A stretch of 64,000 bases of DNA from an uncultured Bulleidia sp. (GTDB taxonomy: Bacteria; Bacillota_I; Bacilli_A; Erysipelotrichales; Erysipelotrichaceae): NCBI GenBank assembly GCA_934725105.1, contig CAKVBD010000006.1, positions 1-64,000 of the forward strand, given 5' to 3'. Each line of letters begins with the position of its first letter. Positions within the stretch are counted from its first letter, which is position 1. The notes beneath the pieces are model-generated. The model did not search any database, was not told the origin of the DNA, and was given only the letters and a program-made list of their open reading frames with translations. Made by a program: the position numbers and the translations under genes. This document shows, piece after piece, positions 7,661 through 16,723 of this stretch.

Positions 7661-8164
7661 TCATTCAATTTCATCAATGACTTCACCTACAAATACATAG
7701 TGCGGTTGCCAGCCATCATTACCATCAGGATACACTTTTTTACCAACACTGTAAAAATTCTGAATATCACTCGAAAGATCTTCCTTTGAAAACTGATGTT
7801 GATACAGCTTCCGACAAACAAATGTCAAGCTGGCTTCCTGAAAGCCAACACTGCCATGCATATCAACGGGCGTCAATCCAGCATTCTTTGCTTTTTCTTC
7901 ATTTCTTCCAGAATGCGAACCCATATACTTTAATGCATCTTTCTTATCTTCTGGAAAGAAAGAAACTGTGAATGTATCATTCTTTAACAAGAATTCACTT
8001 GTATACCTGTCAGGATGTACATATACCGTCACTGTATCCTTATTCCAGATGGTTCCTAGACTTCCCCATCCAATCGTACATCCATCATAGCTATCTACTG
8101 TACCTGCCGTAACCAGTGCCCATTGATTTTTAAACATATCAAATACTGGATAATTCTCACTCAT
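7661..8164 (-). CDS. Flavin-reductase-like FMN-binding protein
   Basis: A 167-residue protein of the FMN-binding split-barrel superfamily (flavin reductase-like domain). WALVTAGTVDSYDGCTIGWGSLG near residue 14-36 and FTVSFFPEDKK near residue 77 are the recognisable core strands, and the GSHSGRNEEKAKNAGL stretch is typical of the subgroup found in anaerobes. Members bind FMN and reduce or sense flavins; no partner oxygenase is present, so a redox-housekeeping role is more likely. It is the last gene after two HAD phosphatases and the double histidine-phosphatase, 10 bp from the previous stop, with an AAGGAG site. Confidence 0.87.
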   Translation of the reverse strand: MSENYPVFDMFKNQWALVTAGTVDSYDGCTIGWGSLGTIWNKDTVTVYVHPDRYTSEFLLKNDTFTVSFFPEDKKDALKYMGSHSGRNEEKAKNAGLTPVDMHGSVGFQEASLTFVCRKLYQHQFSKEDLSSDIQNFYSVGKKVYPDGNDGWQPHYVFVGEVIDEIE

Positions 8165-8174
8165 ATCTCACTCC

Positions 8175-9014
8175 TTATATGATTTTGAAATATTGTAAAG
8201 CATTCTTAATGCCATCACATTCAATACGCTCAGTAATATAGTCTGCCTTTTCTTTTAGTTCATCAGCAGCATTTCCCATCGCAACACCATACTGACACAC
8301 TTCAAACATACTAGCATCATTCATAGAATCCCCAAAAGCATATGTCTGTTTCTTATCACACCCAAGCATCTCCATCACTTTCATGCACGCATTGCCTTTT
8401 GTGATACCTTTCATTGTGATTTCACCAGTTGTAGCACCACCTCTACCATATGAGGCTGTTGTGGAAACATATTCCAGACGATCATCTTTATATTTCAGCC
8501 ATTCTTTTTCCACTTCATCAGAAGCAAAGCTGACATCACTTTCAAGAATATCCTGTCCCTGATATGTATCTAAAGGCTGCATATGAAATACACTCAACAG
8601 CTGTTCTTCAGATACATCGGAATGCATTGCTGATTTTTTAACGCTCTCAATCATTTCATCATATTGCGCAGGGCTCGCAAAGAATCCATCAATACTGCTC
8701 ATCATGATTTCACCATGAAATTCATCCATCACCTGATGGATGAATGCCTGCAACAATTCTGAAGTAATTGGCGTTAGAAGTGGTTCTCTTCCTTCTAAAA
8801 GAATCCCTGCACCATCAGAAAAGATATATCCATCAAAGCCAAGATTACGATATTCTTCCAAACCGCCAAGATTTCTTCCAGAAGAAATAAAACAACGATA
8901 CCCATTTTTCTGTGCTTTATGGATTGCTTCTAAACAAGAAGAAGATGGCATGATTTCTCCATGTTCGCTATCCACTAAAGTTCCATCAATATCAAAAAAT
9001 AAACAGCCGCTCAT
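8175..9014 (-). CDS. Cof-type HAD-IIB phosphatase
   Basis: A 279-residue HAD hydrolase. Motif I is FFDIDGTLVDS near residue 7, the SSGR motif II lies near residue 44, and AFGDSMNDASMFEVC then VAMGNA give motif III/IV near residue 231. The cap domain in between sets an unknown phosphorylated substrate. Its ATG overlaps the TGA of the preceding HAD gene (ATGA) with no separate ribosome site, so it depends on translational coupling. It is a paralogue of its neighbour and of the gene at 3649-4488. Confidence 0.93.
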   Translation of the reverse strand: MSGCLFFDIDGTLVDSEHGEIMPSSSCLEAIHKAQKNGYRCFISSGRNLGGLEEYRNLGFDGYIFSDGAGILLEGREPLLTPITSELLQAFIHQVMDEFHGEIMMSSIDGFFASPAQYDEMIESVKKSAMHSDVSEEQLLSVFHMQPLDTYQGQDILESDVSFASDEVEKEWLKYKDDRLEYVSTTASYGRGGATTGEITMKGITKGNACMKVMEMLGCDKKQTYAFGDSMNDASMFEVCQYGVAMGNAADELKEKADYITERIECDGIKNALQYFKII

Positions 9015-9844
9015 ATTAATTCAAAATGCTTTAAAGCCTTATAAATGCCATCATTATCAGCTTCATCAGTTACATAGTCTGCATGTTGCTTGATTTCATC
9101 TGTGCCATTGCCCATCGCAATGCCTGTTCCACAAATTTCCATCATTTCCAAGTCATTGGAACTGTCCCCAAATCCATACGCATTCTCTTTTTTTCCATGG
9201 AACAATTGTAGAACACGTTCAATTCCAGATCCCTTTGTGACGCCATTGGCAGTAATTTCACCACCTGTTCTACCTAAAGAAGCATAATATCCACCAGCCA
9301 CAACAGTATGTAAAGACGCTGGAACACGAGCAAAGAAAACATCCGCAATCAATTCTGTCTGGAATGAGAAGTCAATCTTCTGTACAGGTTCATTCTGATA
9401 TTCATCAATCTCCGCCATAGATCTTCTTTGTCTAAAATCTTCTAAATCTTCTCCAGCATGACGCACAGAAAAGAAACGACTCATACGATTTCTTTCAGGT
9501 GCATTCTGATAGGCATACGTTGTCGTTAACAAACCATATCCACCACCCAGATTATCACAGATCGTTCTAAGTCTTTCGACAACCGTTGGATCCAAGTCTC
9601 TTGTTTCAACAATTTCTCCATTGTATGCAATACCTGCACCATTACAGAAAACAATGCCCGGAAACGCTAACTGATCAAAGTATTCCTGCGCCATGCGATA
9701 GCTTCTGCCTGTACAGATAAAGCATTGATGACCATTTTTCATTGCCTGATGAATTCCATCAATTGCACTCTGTGGAATTCTTCTAGTTTTTGGTGCTATT
9801 AAAGTACCATCCATATCAAAGAATAAAAACTTTTTCTCACTCAT
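9011..9844 (-). CDS. Cof-type HAD-IIB phosphatase
   Basis: A 277-residue HAD hydrolase with motif I FFDMDGTLIAP near residue 9, CTGRSYRM near residue 46, and AYGFGDSSNDLEMMEIC plus IAMGNGTDEIKQHADYVT toward the C-terminus. I start it at the ATG at 9844, which has GGAG six bases upstream and leads straight into the domain; a further in-frame ATG at 9856 lacks a site. The first codons overlap the end of the double histidine-phosphatase gene. The pairing with that phosphatase suggests a shared phospho-metabolite clean-up role, which is inference. Confidence 0.93.
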   Translation of the reverse strand: MSEKKFLFFDMDGTLIAPKTRRIPQSAIDGIHQAMKNGHQCFICTGRSYRMAQEYFDQLAFPGIVFCNGAGIAYNGEIVETRDLDPTVVERLRTICDNLGGGYGLLTTTYAYQNAPERNRMSRFFSVRHAGEDLEDFRQRRSMAEIDEYQNEPVQKIDFSFQTELIADVFFARVPASLHTVVAGGYYASLGRTGGEITANGVTKGSGIERVLQLFHGKKENAYGFGDSSNDLEMMEICGTGIAMGNGTDEIKQHADYVTDEADNDGIYKALKHFELI

Positions 9845-11087
9845 ACTTTTCTCCATCCATCATTTCTAACAATGTCCATGTGCCATTGTGATATTGAAAC
9901 CTGCAAATTCCACCATTTGGTGTAGGATTGATTCCTTTTTCATGTGCTTCATGAAATAACTTTTTACGATTAACACCAAACAATGTTTCCAACAATACCG
10001 TATAGTAATTTGCATGTGTGACTAATAATACGTTATTTCCGTCAATTGCCTGATCCGTTGCATCACGCAAGAAGGAAAGAATTCTTTTCTGTACGTCTTC
10101 TTTATCTTCACCGCCAATATCTTTGTAGTGAACTTCATCAAAACGTTCCTGTTGTTCACTAAAGTTTTCTGTATAGTCGCTGCCTTCTAGATCCCCAAAG
10201 AAGATTTCCTTCAAACGTTCATCCGTATATGCATGCATATCTCGATTAGATAAAATAATATCTGCGGTATCTCTTGCTCTTTCACTTGTAGAAGAAAATG
10301 CCAGATCAAACGGTACGTCTTTGAGCTTTTCACGCGTTTGTTTTGCCTGCATCATTCCATTTTCTGTTAATGGAGAATCACATTGTCCCTGCAGACGATG
10401 CAGTACATTAAAATGTGTTTCACCATGTCGAACAAGATAATACGATACTGTTTTAGGAAAGTGTTTTTCTCTAAATTCTTCTGCACTGACTGGCTCTTCT
10501 TTCATTGCCCAGACACCATCTTCATACGTAAACACACAGATACCACAATTTGGCATCCAAGGTTTTCCTTCCGCATTTCTTCTTTCAACATATGCATGCT
10601 GGTCAAAGTTTAATAATGTTTTCATTAGATGCATAATAAAACTGCCATGAGATACAATCAGAACATTGTCATTATCATTACAATCTTCCAGAATTTCAGA
10701 AAATGCTTTTCTTGTTCTTTGATCAAAGATTTCTGTTGATTCGCCATGATACTCTCTCCAGTCATCTCTCATCGCATCTCCCCAAATCTTACTTTTAAAT
10801 TCATCAATTGGCTGACCATCAAGATCACCAAAATCAAATTCCTTTAATCCTTTTTTATCAATCAATGAAACGTCATGATACTGACAGATAATTTTCGCAG
10901 TATCTAATGCGCGCTCACTAGATGAAGTATATGCATGTTGAAATGACACTTGTCTTAAAACAGATGCAATTTCTTTTGCATCTTCAATGCCTTGTTCCGT
11001 TAATGGAGAATCGCACATTCCCTGCATTCTTCCAAGGCGATTAAACAGTGTCTGTCCATGTCTGACATAATAAAAGTTAACTTTCAT
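9837..11087 (-). CDS. Double histidine-phosphatase (two phosphoglycerate-mutase-like domains)
   Basis: A 416-residue cytoplasmic protein with two complete histidine-phosphatase domains in tandem. The first starts YYVRHGQTLFNRLGRMQG at residue 6, with the second catalytic His in LIVSHGSFI near residue 145. The second starts YYLVRHGETHFNVLHRLQG near residue 217, with LLVTHANYY near residue 355. Both keep the RHG and the downstream His, so both look active. Ordinary family members have a single domain of about 200 residues, so this is an internal duplication or fusion. The substrate is not predictable. It begins an operon with two HAD phosphatases and the flavin-reductase-like gene. Confidence 0.9.
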   Translation of the reverse strand: MKVNFYYVRHGQTLFNRLGRMQGMCDSPLTEQGIEDAKEIASVLRQVSFQHAYTSSSERALDTAKIICQYHDVSLIDKKGLKEFDFGDLDGQPIDEFKSKIWGDAMRDDWREYHGESTEIFDQRTRKAFSEILEDCNDNDNVLIVSHGSFIMHLMKTLLNFDQHAYVERRNAEGKPWMPNCGICVFTYEDGVWAMKEEPVSAEEFREKHFPKTVSYYLVRHGETHFNVLHRLQGQCDSPLTENGMMQAKQTREKLKDVPFDLAFSSTSERARDTADIILSNRDMHAYTDERLKEIFFGDLEGSDYTENFSEQQERFDEVHYKDIGGEDKEDVQKRILSFLRDATDQAIDGNNVLLVTHANYYTVLLETLFGVNRKKLFHEAHEKGINPTPNGGICRFQYHNGTWTLLEMMDGEKYE

Positions 11088-11116
11088 ACTTATTTGTTCC
11101 TCACATCACATTGTAC

Positions 11117-11150
11117 TAAAAAACAGAAGAAATAATTTACCATTCTTCTG
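11117..11150 (-). terminator. Terminator after the uridine-kinase-like gene
   Basis: On the minus strand CAGAAGA (11144-11150) pairs with 11124-11130 and is followed by six T. The hairpin overlaps the stop codon of the kinase gene. Confidence 0.7.
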
Positions 11151-11703
11151 CTTTTATACAAATATTACAAATTCTTTCGAAACGACAAGATGAAAAATAT
11201 GTTTCTTCTAGTGGAATCCATCGATTGATAAAATCTTCATATCTCCCAGGATTTCTTTCATAGATTCTTTTTCGCTGCATATTTGGATCAATGGTCAAAT
11301 AAATCATATAGTCGTAATACTTCCGTAATGAGTGATGCATTGCATATGATCCTTCCACAATCGTTACATGTGTTTGCTTTACAATTCTTTTTTCTTTTAC
11401 TGACATTGTCTGACAATCAAATGGAGCAAATACAATATCTTCATCTGAATGTAGTTTTGATGCAATTTCTTCAATGAAACGTTCTCGATCAACGTTTCCA
11501 CCAATTTCAGATAATCTTTCTTTCGTTCGCTGCTCTTTTCTTAGAAAATAATCATCCATATGAAATACATTCGCATGAAAGTACTGTGCCAGTTTTTCTG
11601 CCAATGTTGTTTTCCCTGATGCACATCTGCCGTCAATTGCGATAACAATATAGTCTTGTTTGATTGATTCGATTTCCTCTATGATTTGCTTTATTTTATC
11701 CAT
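11137..11703 (-). CDS. Uridine-kinase-like P-loop phosphotransferase
   Basis: A 188-residue NTPase of the uridine kinase/phosphoribulokinase superfamily. IAIDGRCASGKTTLAEKL near residue 24 is a Walker A loop, HMDDYFLRKEQR near residue 50 is the acceptor-site DDF/Y motif, and VEGSYAMH near residue 120 is the usual Walker B-like VEG. It is shorter than true Udk (about 210) and the acceptor nucleoside or sugar is unknown. The ORF extends to 11724, but the ATG at 11703 fits: an extended -10 (TGGTATAAT, 11713-11718) ends 9 bases before it and no ribosome site exists, so the mRNA would be nearly leaderless. Confidence 0.85.
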   Translation of the reverse strand: MDKIKQIIEEIESIKQDYIVIAIDGRCASGKTTLAEKLAQYFHANVFHMDDYFLRKEQRTKERLSEIGGNVDRERFIEEIASKLHSDEDIVFAPFDCQTMSVKEKRIVKQTHVTIVEGSYAMHHSLRKYYDYMIYLTIDPNMQRKRIYERNPGRYEDFINRWIPLEETYFSSCRFERICNICIKAEEW

Positions 11704-11747
11704 ACTTGTTGCATTATACCACAAGAGAAATCACACTTCTCAAAAAC

Positions 11748-12257
11748 TTATTTCAAAACTTTCTTTACTGCCATGCAAACAGTTGGAATCACTAATAGAT
11801 GCATCACAATTCCTGGGAATGTAGAAACAAAATACGCTGCTGCCCACATCTGCAGAGAATAATTACCCAGACCTAAAATGATAGCCTGTATCATGCCACC
11901 AGCAACTCTACCAAGAACCATTGCGATAATCAAAGAAGCATAGATCTTTACACCATCTTTCTTTTCCTTCAATACACGCACCATAATACCTGTTACAATT
12001 GCATACACAGGTAATTCAAAACACATCGCAATTAATGTATTTCCCTGTGGCATACCAGTGATCATAGAATTCAAGATTGGACAAAGAACACCAACAATTG
12101 CACCTTCCATTGGACCTAACACTAACCCGCCAATCAAGGCAGGCATATGTAATGGTGAAAATAACATTCCTCCTGGAATTCCATGGAATGCATATGGCAA
12201 TACAAGACCTAATGCCAAAAGCATTGCCATGACTGTAATTCTTTTTGTCTGTTTCAT
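11748..12257 (-). CDS. ECF transporter S component
   Basis: A 169-residue integral membrane protein with five or six helices that captures a vitamin-like substrate for an energy-coupling-factor transporter. FSPLHMPALIGGLVLGPMEGAIVGVLCP (residues about 33-60) and the following SMITGMPQG are characteristic of the ECF_trnsprt S-component family. The ATPase and T components are not nearby, as is usual for group II ECF systems with shared energising modules. The substrate cannot be told. It is the last gene of the AKR-MATE-AKR operon, 12 bp after the previous stop, with AAGGA before the ATG. Confidence 0.88.
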   Translation of the reverse strand: MKQTKRITVMAMLLALGLVLPYAFHGIPGGMLFSPLHMPALIGGLVLGPMEGAIVGVLCPILNSMITGMPQGNTLIAMCFELPVYAIVTGIMVRVLKEKKDGVKIYASLIIAMVLGRVAGGMIQAIILGLGNYSLQMWAAAYFVSTFPGIVMHLLVIPTVCMAVKKVLK

Positions 12258-12269
12258 TTTGTATTCCTT

Positions 12270-13394
12270 TTATTTATCAAATTCTTTCGCAACTTCTTTG
12301 AGCAATTCTCTGATTTGTAAATGTTGTGGACAAACTCTTTCACACAAACCACATTTCAAACATTCACTTGCCTTTGCATGACCATTTGTCGTCAGAACAT
12401 TGTTGTAATAATAATCTGCATTCCAGTCACCAAATGTTTTCTTTGTGTTATATGTAGAAAAAATATCAGGAATACGAATATTCTTTGGACAATGATTTTC
12501 TTCTACACAATAATGACATGCAGTACAAGGAATCATGTTGTGACTATGAAATGCTTCCGCAACTTTCTCTACAGCCGTAAATTCTTCTTCCGTAAATGGT
12601 TTGAAATCCTTCATGAAAGATACATTATCTTCCATTTGCACTAAATCAGACATTCCAGATAAAACAACTTTTATATTTTTAAATGAAGCTGCAAAACGAA
12701 TTGCATAAGATGCATTCGATCCACCATGTAATGCATCCAAAATACTTTGTGCATCTTCTGGAAGCTTTACAAGGTTTCCACCTTTGACAGGTTCCATTAC
12801 CAATACAGGTTTATCATGCTTTTCACACACTTCATATACAAGTTTTGACTGTACAGATAAGTCATTATAATCCAAATAGTTAAACTGAATCTGAACAATT
12901 TCAATGTCAGGATATTCGGTTAATATCTGATCAAGAACTTCTGCACGATCATGGAAAGAAATTCCAACATGTTTCACTTTTCCTTCTTTCTTTAATGCAA
13001 ATGCTGTTTCATATGCTTTACATCTTTTGAACTTTTCAAATTCCCTAGCATTCTGTGCATGCATTAAATAAAAGTCAAAATAATCAACACCAGCATTTTC
13101 TAACTGTTCTTCAAACAACGGACGAATATCTTCATTTGTCTGAAAGAAAGAACCTGTTAATTTATCCGTCAAAATGTATTCATCCCGACGATGTCTTGAT
13201 GATAAACAAGTCTTAACAGCTTTTTCACTCTTTCCATTCAAATATCCATGTGCTGTATCAAAATAATTAAACCCATTCTCAATAAAGTAATCTACCATTT
13301 TACATGTTTCATCAACATCCACTTCTTCATCTTTCATTGGTAGACGCATCATTCCAAAACCTAATTTTTTCTGAATTTCATTAAATACTTCCAT
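12270..13394 (-). CDS. Aldo/keto reductase with C-terminal 4Fe-4S ferredoxin domain
   Basis: A 374-residue fusion. Residues about 1-280 form an aldo/keto reductase barrel (FGMMRLPM, then NYFDTAHGYLNGKSEKAV with the catalytic Asp and Tyr). The C-terminal 95 residues carry two cysteine clusters, CTACHYCVEENHCP and CLKCGLCERVCPQ, that bind 4Fe-4S. This architecture is common in anaerobes and links NAD(P)H or ferredoxin to carbonyl reduction. I use the ATG at 13394, which has GGAGG five bases upstream, rather than the ATG at 13406, which lies on top of that site and adds four residues. Confidence 0.93.
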   Translation of the reverse strand: MEVFNEIQKKLGFGMMRLPMKDEEVDVDETCKMVDYFIENGFNYFDTAHGYLNGKSEKAVKTCLSSRHRRDEYILTDKLTGSFFQTNEDIRPLFEEQLENAGVDYFDFYLMHAQNAREFEKFKRCKAYETAFALKKEGKVKHVGISFHDRAEVLDQILTEYPDIEIVQIQFNYLDYNDLSVQSKLVYEVCEKHDKPVLVMEPVKGGNLVKLPEDAQSILDALHGGSNASYAIRFAASFKNIKVVLSGMSDLVQMEDNVSFMKDFKPFTEEEFTAVEKVAEAFHSHNMIPCTACHYCVEENHCPKNIRIPDIFSTYNTKKTFGDWNADYYYNNVLTTNGHAKASECLKCGLCERVCPQHLQIRELLKEVAKEFDK

Positions 13395-13405
13395 CGTATC
13401 CTCCA

Positions 13406-14731
13406 TTAAATCACTTTAAATTCCAGCCATTTCTCTGAACGATATCTGCAGTAGAAGATTACTGCACGAATTGTCCAGTCCAGACACATCGCAAATGCAA
13501 TTCCAATTACACCTAAATTCAAATAAATAGCAAATATGATTGAGAAGACAAATCTACCAAGCAATGTTGAAGCAATGGATACAAACATCGTAAACTTCAC
13601 ATCACCTGCTGCACGTAATCCATTGCTCAATGGTCCAGAAATTGGATATACAATTGCATTAAATACATTGTGAATTACAACCAGATAGAAAATCAATTGA
13701 ATCGTCTCACTGGAAAGCTGATAAAAATGCATTAACAATGGTGTCAAAACTAAAACAAATGCATTCCATGTAATCGATAACACAATGGCAAGTTTATTCA
13801 ATTTCCTGAAATAATATTTAGCCTGTTCTTTATCACCATTTCCCATACACTGCCCAATCACAGTAATATAGACAGGTCCAAGTGTTGCGCCCACTAGCGC
13901 TGCGAGTGACCAGATACTTTGTGCAACCCCATTTGCGGCAATCTGGTATGTGCCAAATAACGCAACAACACTACTCAACGCAACTTTTACAAACTGAAAG
14001 ATTCCGTTTTCAATCCCATTCGGAACCGCAATACTTAATACTCTTTTCAATATATCTGCATCAAATGTAAAGATATCTTTTGTTGTGTAGTATGTTGTCT
14101 GATCATTTTTAAAGCAAAGATTTGTAATGACAACAGCGCTGAATGCTCTAGCAATTAACGAAGGAATCGCAACACCAGCTACCCCAGCATGTAAAACAAA
14201 TACACCAATACAGTTACCAATCACATTAATCACATTAGATGCCAAAGATACATACATTGTTGTCTTTGTCTTTCCCATAGAACGGAACAAAGATGCTCCT
14301 GCATTATAAATCGCAATAAATGGATAAGATAAAGCAGAAAGAACAATATATGTAATACAGGCATTCATAACATCTGTATCCACTCTTCCAAACAAAGCAG
14401 ATAGTATTGGTTTATGAAATACTAGAACAATACATGACAGTACAATGGAGAACATTGTTGAAAACATCAACAACTGAGAAGAAGAACGTACACTATTCTT
14501 CTGATCTTTGTTTCCAATATATTGTGAAATGACGACAGCTCCACCAGAAGCAAGCGCAGTAAACAGATAAATGAATATCGTATTGAAACTATTCACCAGG
14601 GAAACACCAGATACCGCTGCTTCTCCAACATAAGAAACAATAAACGTATCCATAATTCCAACAAGCATCACAAGCAATTGTTCAAAGAACAACGGAACGA
14701 TCATATTCTTCAAATCCTGGTTACTAAACAT
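13406..14731 (-). CDS. MATE family efflux transporter
   Basis: A 441-residue membrane protein with twelve predicted helices in two six-helix bundles. It starts NQDLKNMIVPLFFEQLLVMLVGIMDTFIVSYVGEAAVSGVSLVN, the classic MATE N-terminus, and repeats the pattern after about residue 230 (VLSIAVPNGIENGIFQF). It likely exports a drug or a metabolite using a sodium or proton gradient. Its ATG shares one base with the TAA of the upstream reductase gene (TAATG), so the two are coupled. Length is normal, in contrast to the half-length MATE gene at 63087. Confidence 0.94.
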   Translation of the reverse strand: MFSNQDLKNMIVPLFFEQLLVMLVGIMDTFIVSYVGEAAVSGVSLVNSFNTIFIYLFTALASGGAVVISQYIGNKDQKNSVRSSSQLLMFSTMFSIVLSCIVLVFHKPILSALFGRVDTDVMNACITYIVLSALSYPFIAIYNAGASLFRSMGKTKTTMYVSLASNVINVIGNCIGVFVLHAGVAGVAIPSLIARAFSAVVITNLCFKNDQTTYYTTKDIFTFDADILKRVLSIAVPNGIENGIFQFVKVALSSVVALFGTYQIAANGVAQSIWSLAALVGATLGPVYITVIGQCMGNGDKEQAKYYFRKLNKLAIVLSITWNAFVLVLTPLLMHFYQLSSETIQLIFYLVVIHNVFNAIVYPISGPLSNGLRAAGDVKFTMFVSIASTLLGRFVFSIIFAIYLNLGVIGIAFAMCLDWTIRAVIFYCRYRSEKWLEFKVI

Positions 14732-15600
14732 TAATCATGGATCTTTCTAGATACGACCATTTTTACAAAGTCTGTATCAAAATGCTTTACAGCTGTTCCA
14801 ACATAGCCTTTATCCAAAGATGAAATCTGATGCATTTCTTCTTCTCTCAACGTAAAATCCCAAATATCCATATTTTCTTTGATACGTTCAATATGTGTTG
14901 ATTTTGGAATCACAACAACACCTCTTTGAACATTCCATCTAAGCATTACCTGTCCAATACTCTTGTTGTGCTTTTCAGCAATTTCCTTCAATACTTCATT
15001 ATTGAAAGCATCATATCTTCCACCACCAAGCGGAGCCCATGCTTCTGCCTGTATATGATATTCATTCATAATTTCTAATGCATGAGGCTGTGTAAAGAAT
15101 GGGTGTAATTCAACCTGGTTGACTGCAGGTGTAATTTCTACAACAGAACAAAAATTCACTAATGTATGTGGATAGAAATTAGATACACCAATCGCTTTCA
15201 ACTTACCTTCTTTATATGCATCTTCCATTGCACGATATGCACTGAAATAATCTCCCATTGCCTGATGCAAAAGATAGAGATCCAAATATTCCAGACCAGT
15301 CTTTTCTAAAGAAGCATCAATTGCCTTCTTTGCGGAATCATAGTCTTTCATATCCTGCACCCACATCTTAGATGTGATAAATAATTCTTCTCGTGTACAA
15401 ATTCCTTCACGGATTGCTTCTCTTACCGCTTCTCCTACTGCATCTTCATTTGTATAAGAGGCTGCAGTATCAATCAAACGATATCCAGCTTTGATTGCCT
15501 CTAATACAGATTGCCTGCATTCTTCTTTGTCTCTGACCTGAAATACACCAAAACCTTCCATCGGCATTTTCAATCCATTATTTAATGTTGTATATTCCAT
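14731..15600 (-). CDS. Aldo/keto reductase
   Basis: A 289-residue NADPH-dependent reductase of the AKR5-like group (2,5-diketo-gluconate reductase/prostaglandin F synthase type). LIDTAASYTNEDAVGEA carries the catalytic Asp and Tyr near residues 43-50, FITSKMW the Lys near residue 78, and YLLHQ the His near residue 112. IPKSTHIERIKEN binds the NADPH phosphate. AGAGAGG lies eight bases before the ATG. It heads the AKR-MATE-AKR/FeS-ECF operon and is divergent from a LysR regulator, which is its probable controller. Confidence 0.94.
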   Translation of the reverse strand: MEYTTLNNGLKMPMEGFGVFQVRDKEECRQSVLEAIKAGYRLIDTAASYTNEDAVGEAVREAIREGICTREELFITSKMWVQDMKDYDSAKKAIDASLEKTGLEYLDLYLLHQAMGDYFSAYRAMEDAYKEGKLKAIGVSNFYPHTLVNFCSVVEITPAVNQVELHPFFTQPHALEIMNEYHIQAEAWAPLGGGRYDAFNNEVLKEIAEKHNKSIGQVMLRWNVQRGVVVIPKSTHIERIKENMDIWDFTLREEEMHQISSLDKGYVGTAVKHFDTDFVKMVVSRKIHD

Positions 15601-15699
15601 TTGTTATACCTCTCTTTCAATCCATAGAATAGTAGCTTAAAGCAAAGAAGTACAATATCAAACATGCATTGTGCTATACTAAAAATGAATAGAGGACGT

Positions 15700-16554
15700 A
15701 TGGATCTACACGTATTAGAAATACTATTAGCATTCAAAAAATACGGTACACTTTCAAGTACCGCAGAAGCTTTGCATATCTCTCAGCCAACATTAACAAG
15801 AAATATGCAGGCATTAGAAAAGGAAGTTGATGTTCCTATTTTTATTCATGGGAAAAACTCTTTAAAACTCAATGAAAATGGAGAATTTCTCGTAAAAGAA
15901 AGCGAAAAGCTGCTTCATTCATATGACGAAATGATTCAAAATCTTCATCTTTTAGATGATTCGTTACGGGTGATTCATATTGGATATAGTGCACCTGGAC
16001 CCAAAGTTGTTTATGAATCTTTCATTCAATCATACTATCCAACTTCGAAAATCATCTGGACATCAAATGATCATGAAAATGAATTATTAGAAGGATTGTC
16101 AAAACATACATATGATTTCATATTCATTCAAAAACAGACAGTATCTAAAGATTTATATTCTAAATCTTGTCTAAAAGAGCAATTATTTACATGCGTTGAA
16201 AAAGATCATCCATTTATGAAATATAAAAATGGTATTACGTTTGAACAAATGGATGGACACACATATCTACAGATTGAAGATGTAGGTATCTGGAAAGATA
16301 TCAAAGCCAAGAATATGCCTCACTCCAAAATCATCACACAAAAAGATAGAGAAGACTTAACTGCGCTCATCAACAGCAGCTCTCTACCTTGCTTTGTATC
16401 TAATATTACAAACGAAAGCAACAGAAGATACCCAAATCGCATCCGTATTCCAATTATTGATCCAGATGCAACAAGAGAATTCATCATTGTGACTCCAAGA
16501 AAATCAATTTCTCGTTTTTCAAAGTTTCTATCAGAAGTAAAAACAATCAAGTAA
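15700..16554 (+). CDS. LysR family transcriptional regulator
   Basis: A 284-residue regulator with the N-terminal winged helix DLHVLEILLAFKKYGTLSS and TAEALHISQPTLTRNMQALEKEV, then a periplasmic-binding-like effector domain from about residue 85. The ORF could begin at 15664, but the ATG at 15700 has GAGG upstream and gives the family N-terminus. A TATACT lies at about 15677-15682. The divergent orientation to the AKR operon, with only 99 bp between the starts, is the standard LysR arrangement and predicts control of that operon. The effector is unknown. Confidence 0.92.
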   Translation: MDLHVLEILLAFKKYGTLSSTAEALHISQPTLTRNMQALEKEVDVPIFIHGKNSLKLNENGEFLVKESEKLLHSYDEMIQNLHLLDDSLRVIHIGYSAPGPKVVYESFIQSYYPTSKIIWTSNDHENELLEGLSKHTYDFIFIQKQTVSKDLYSKSCLKEQLFTCVEKDHPFMKYKNGITFEQMDGHTYLQIEDVGIWKDIKAKNMPHSKIITQKDREDLTALINSSSLPCFVSNITNESNRRYPNRIRIPIIDPDATREFIIVTPRKSISRFSKFLSEVKTIK

Positions 16555-16588
16555 GAGAAAAGACCCATACGGGTCTTTCTCTTTTTTC
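16554..16588 (+). terminator. Terminator after the LysR gene
   Basis: AGAGAAAAGACCC pairs with GGGTCTTTCTCT around a 4-base loop and is followed by six T. The remaining 135 bp to the next gene's end show no further feature. Confidence 0.9.
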
Positions 16589-16723
16589 TAAAATTCATTA
16601 AGGGGATAGAAATCACTGAATGATGTTTAGGGGTTTACATTATTCAGGGCAGATCATTCCTGCATCTATAATATAGTGAACATCTGTCTGATAATTATGG
16701 CATCTATTTGTGAAATTATGTGA

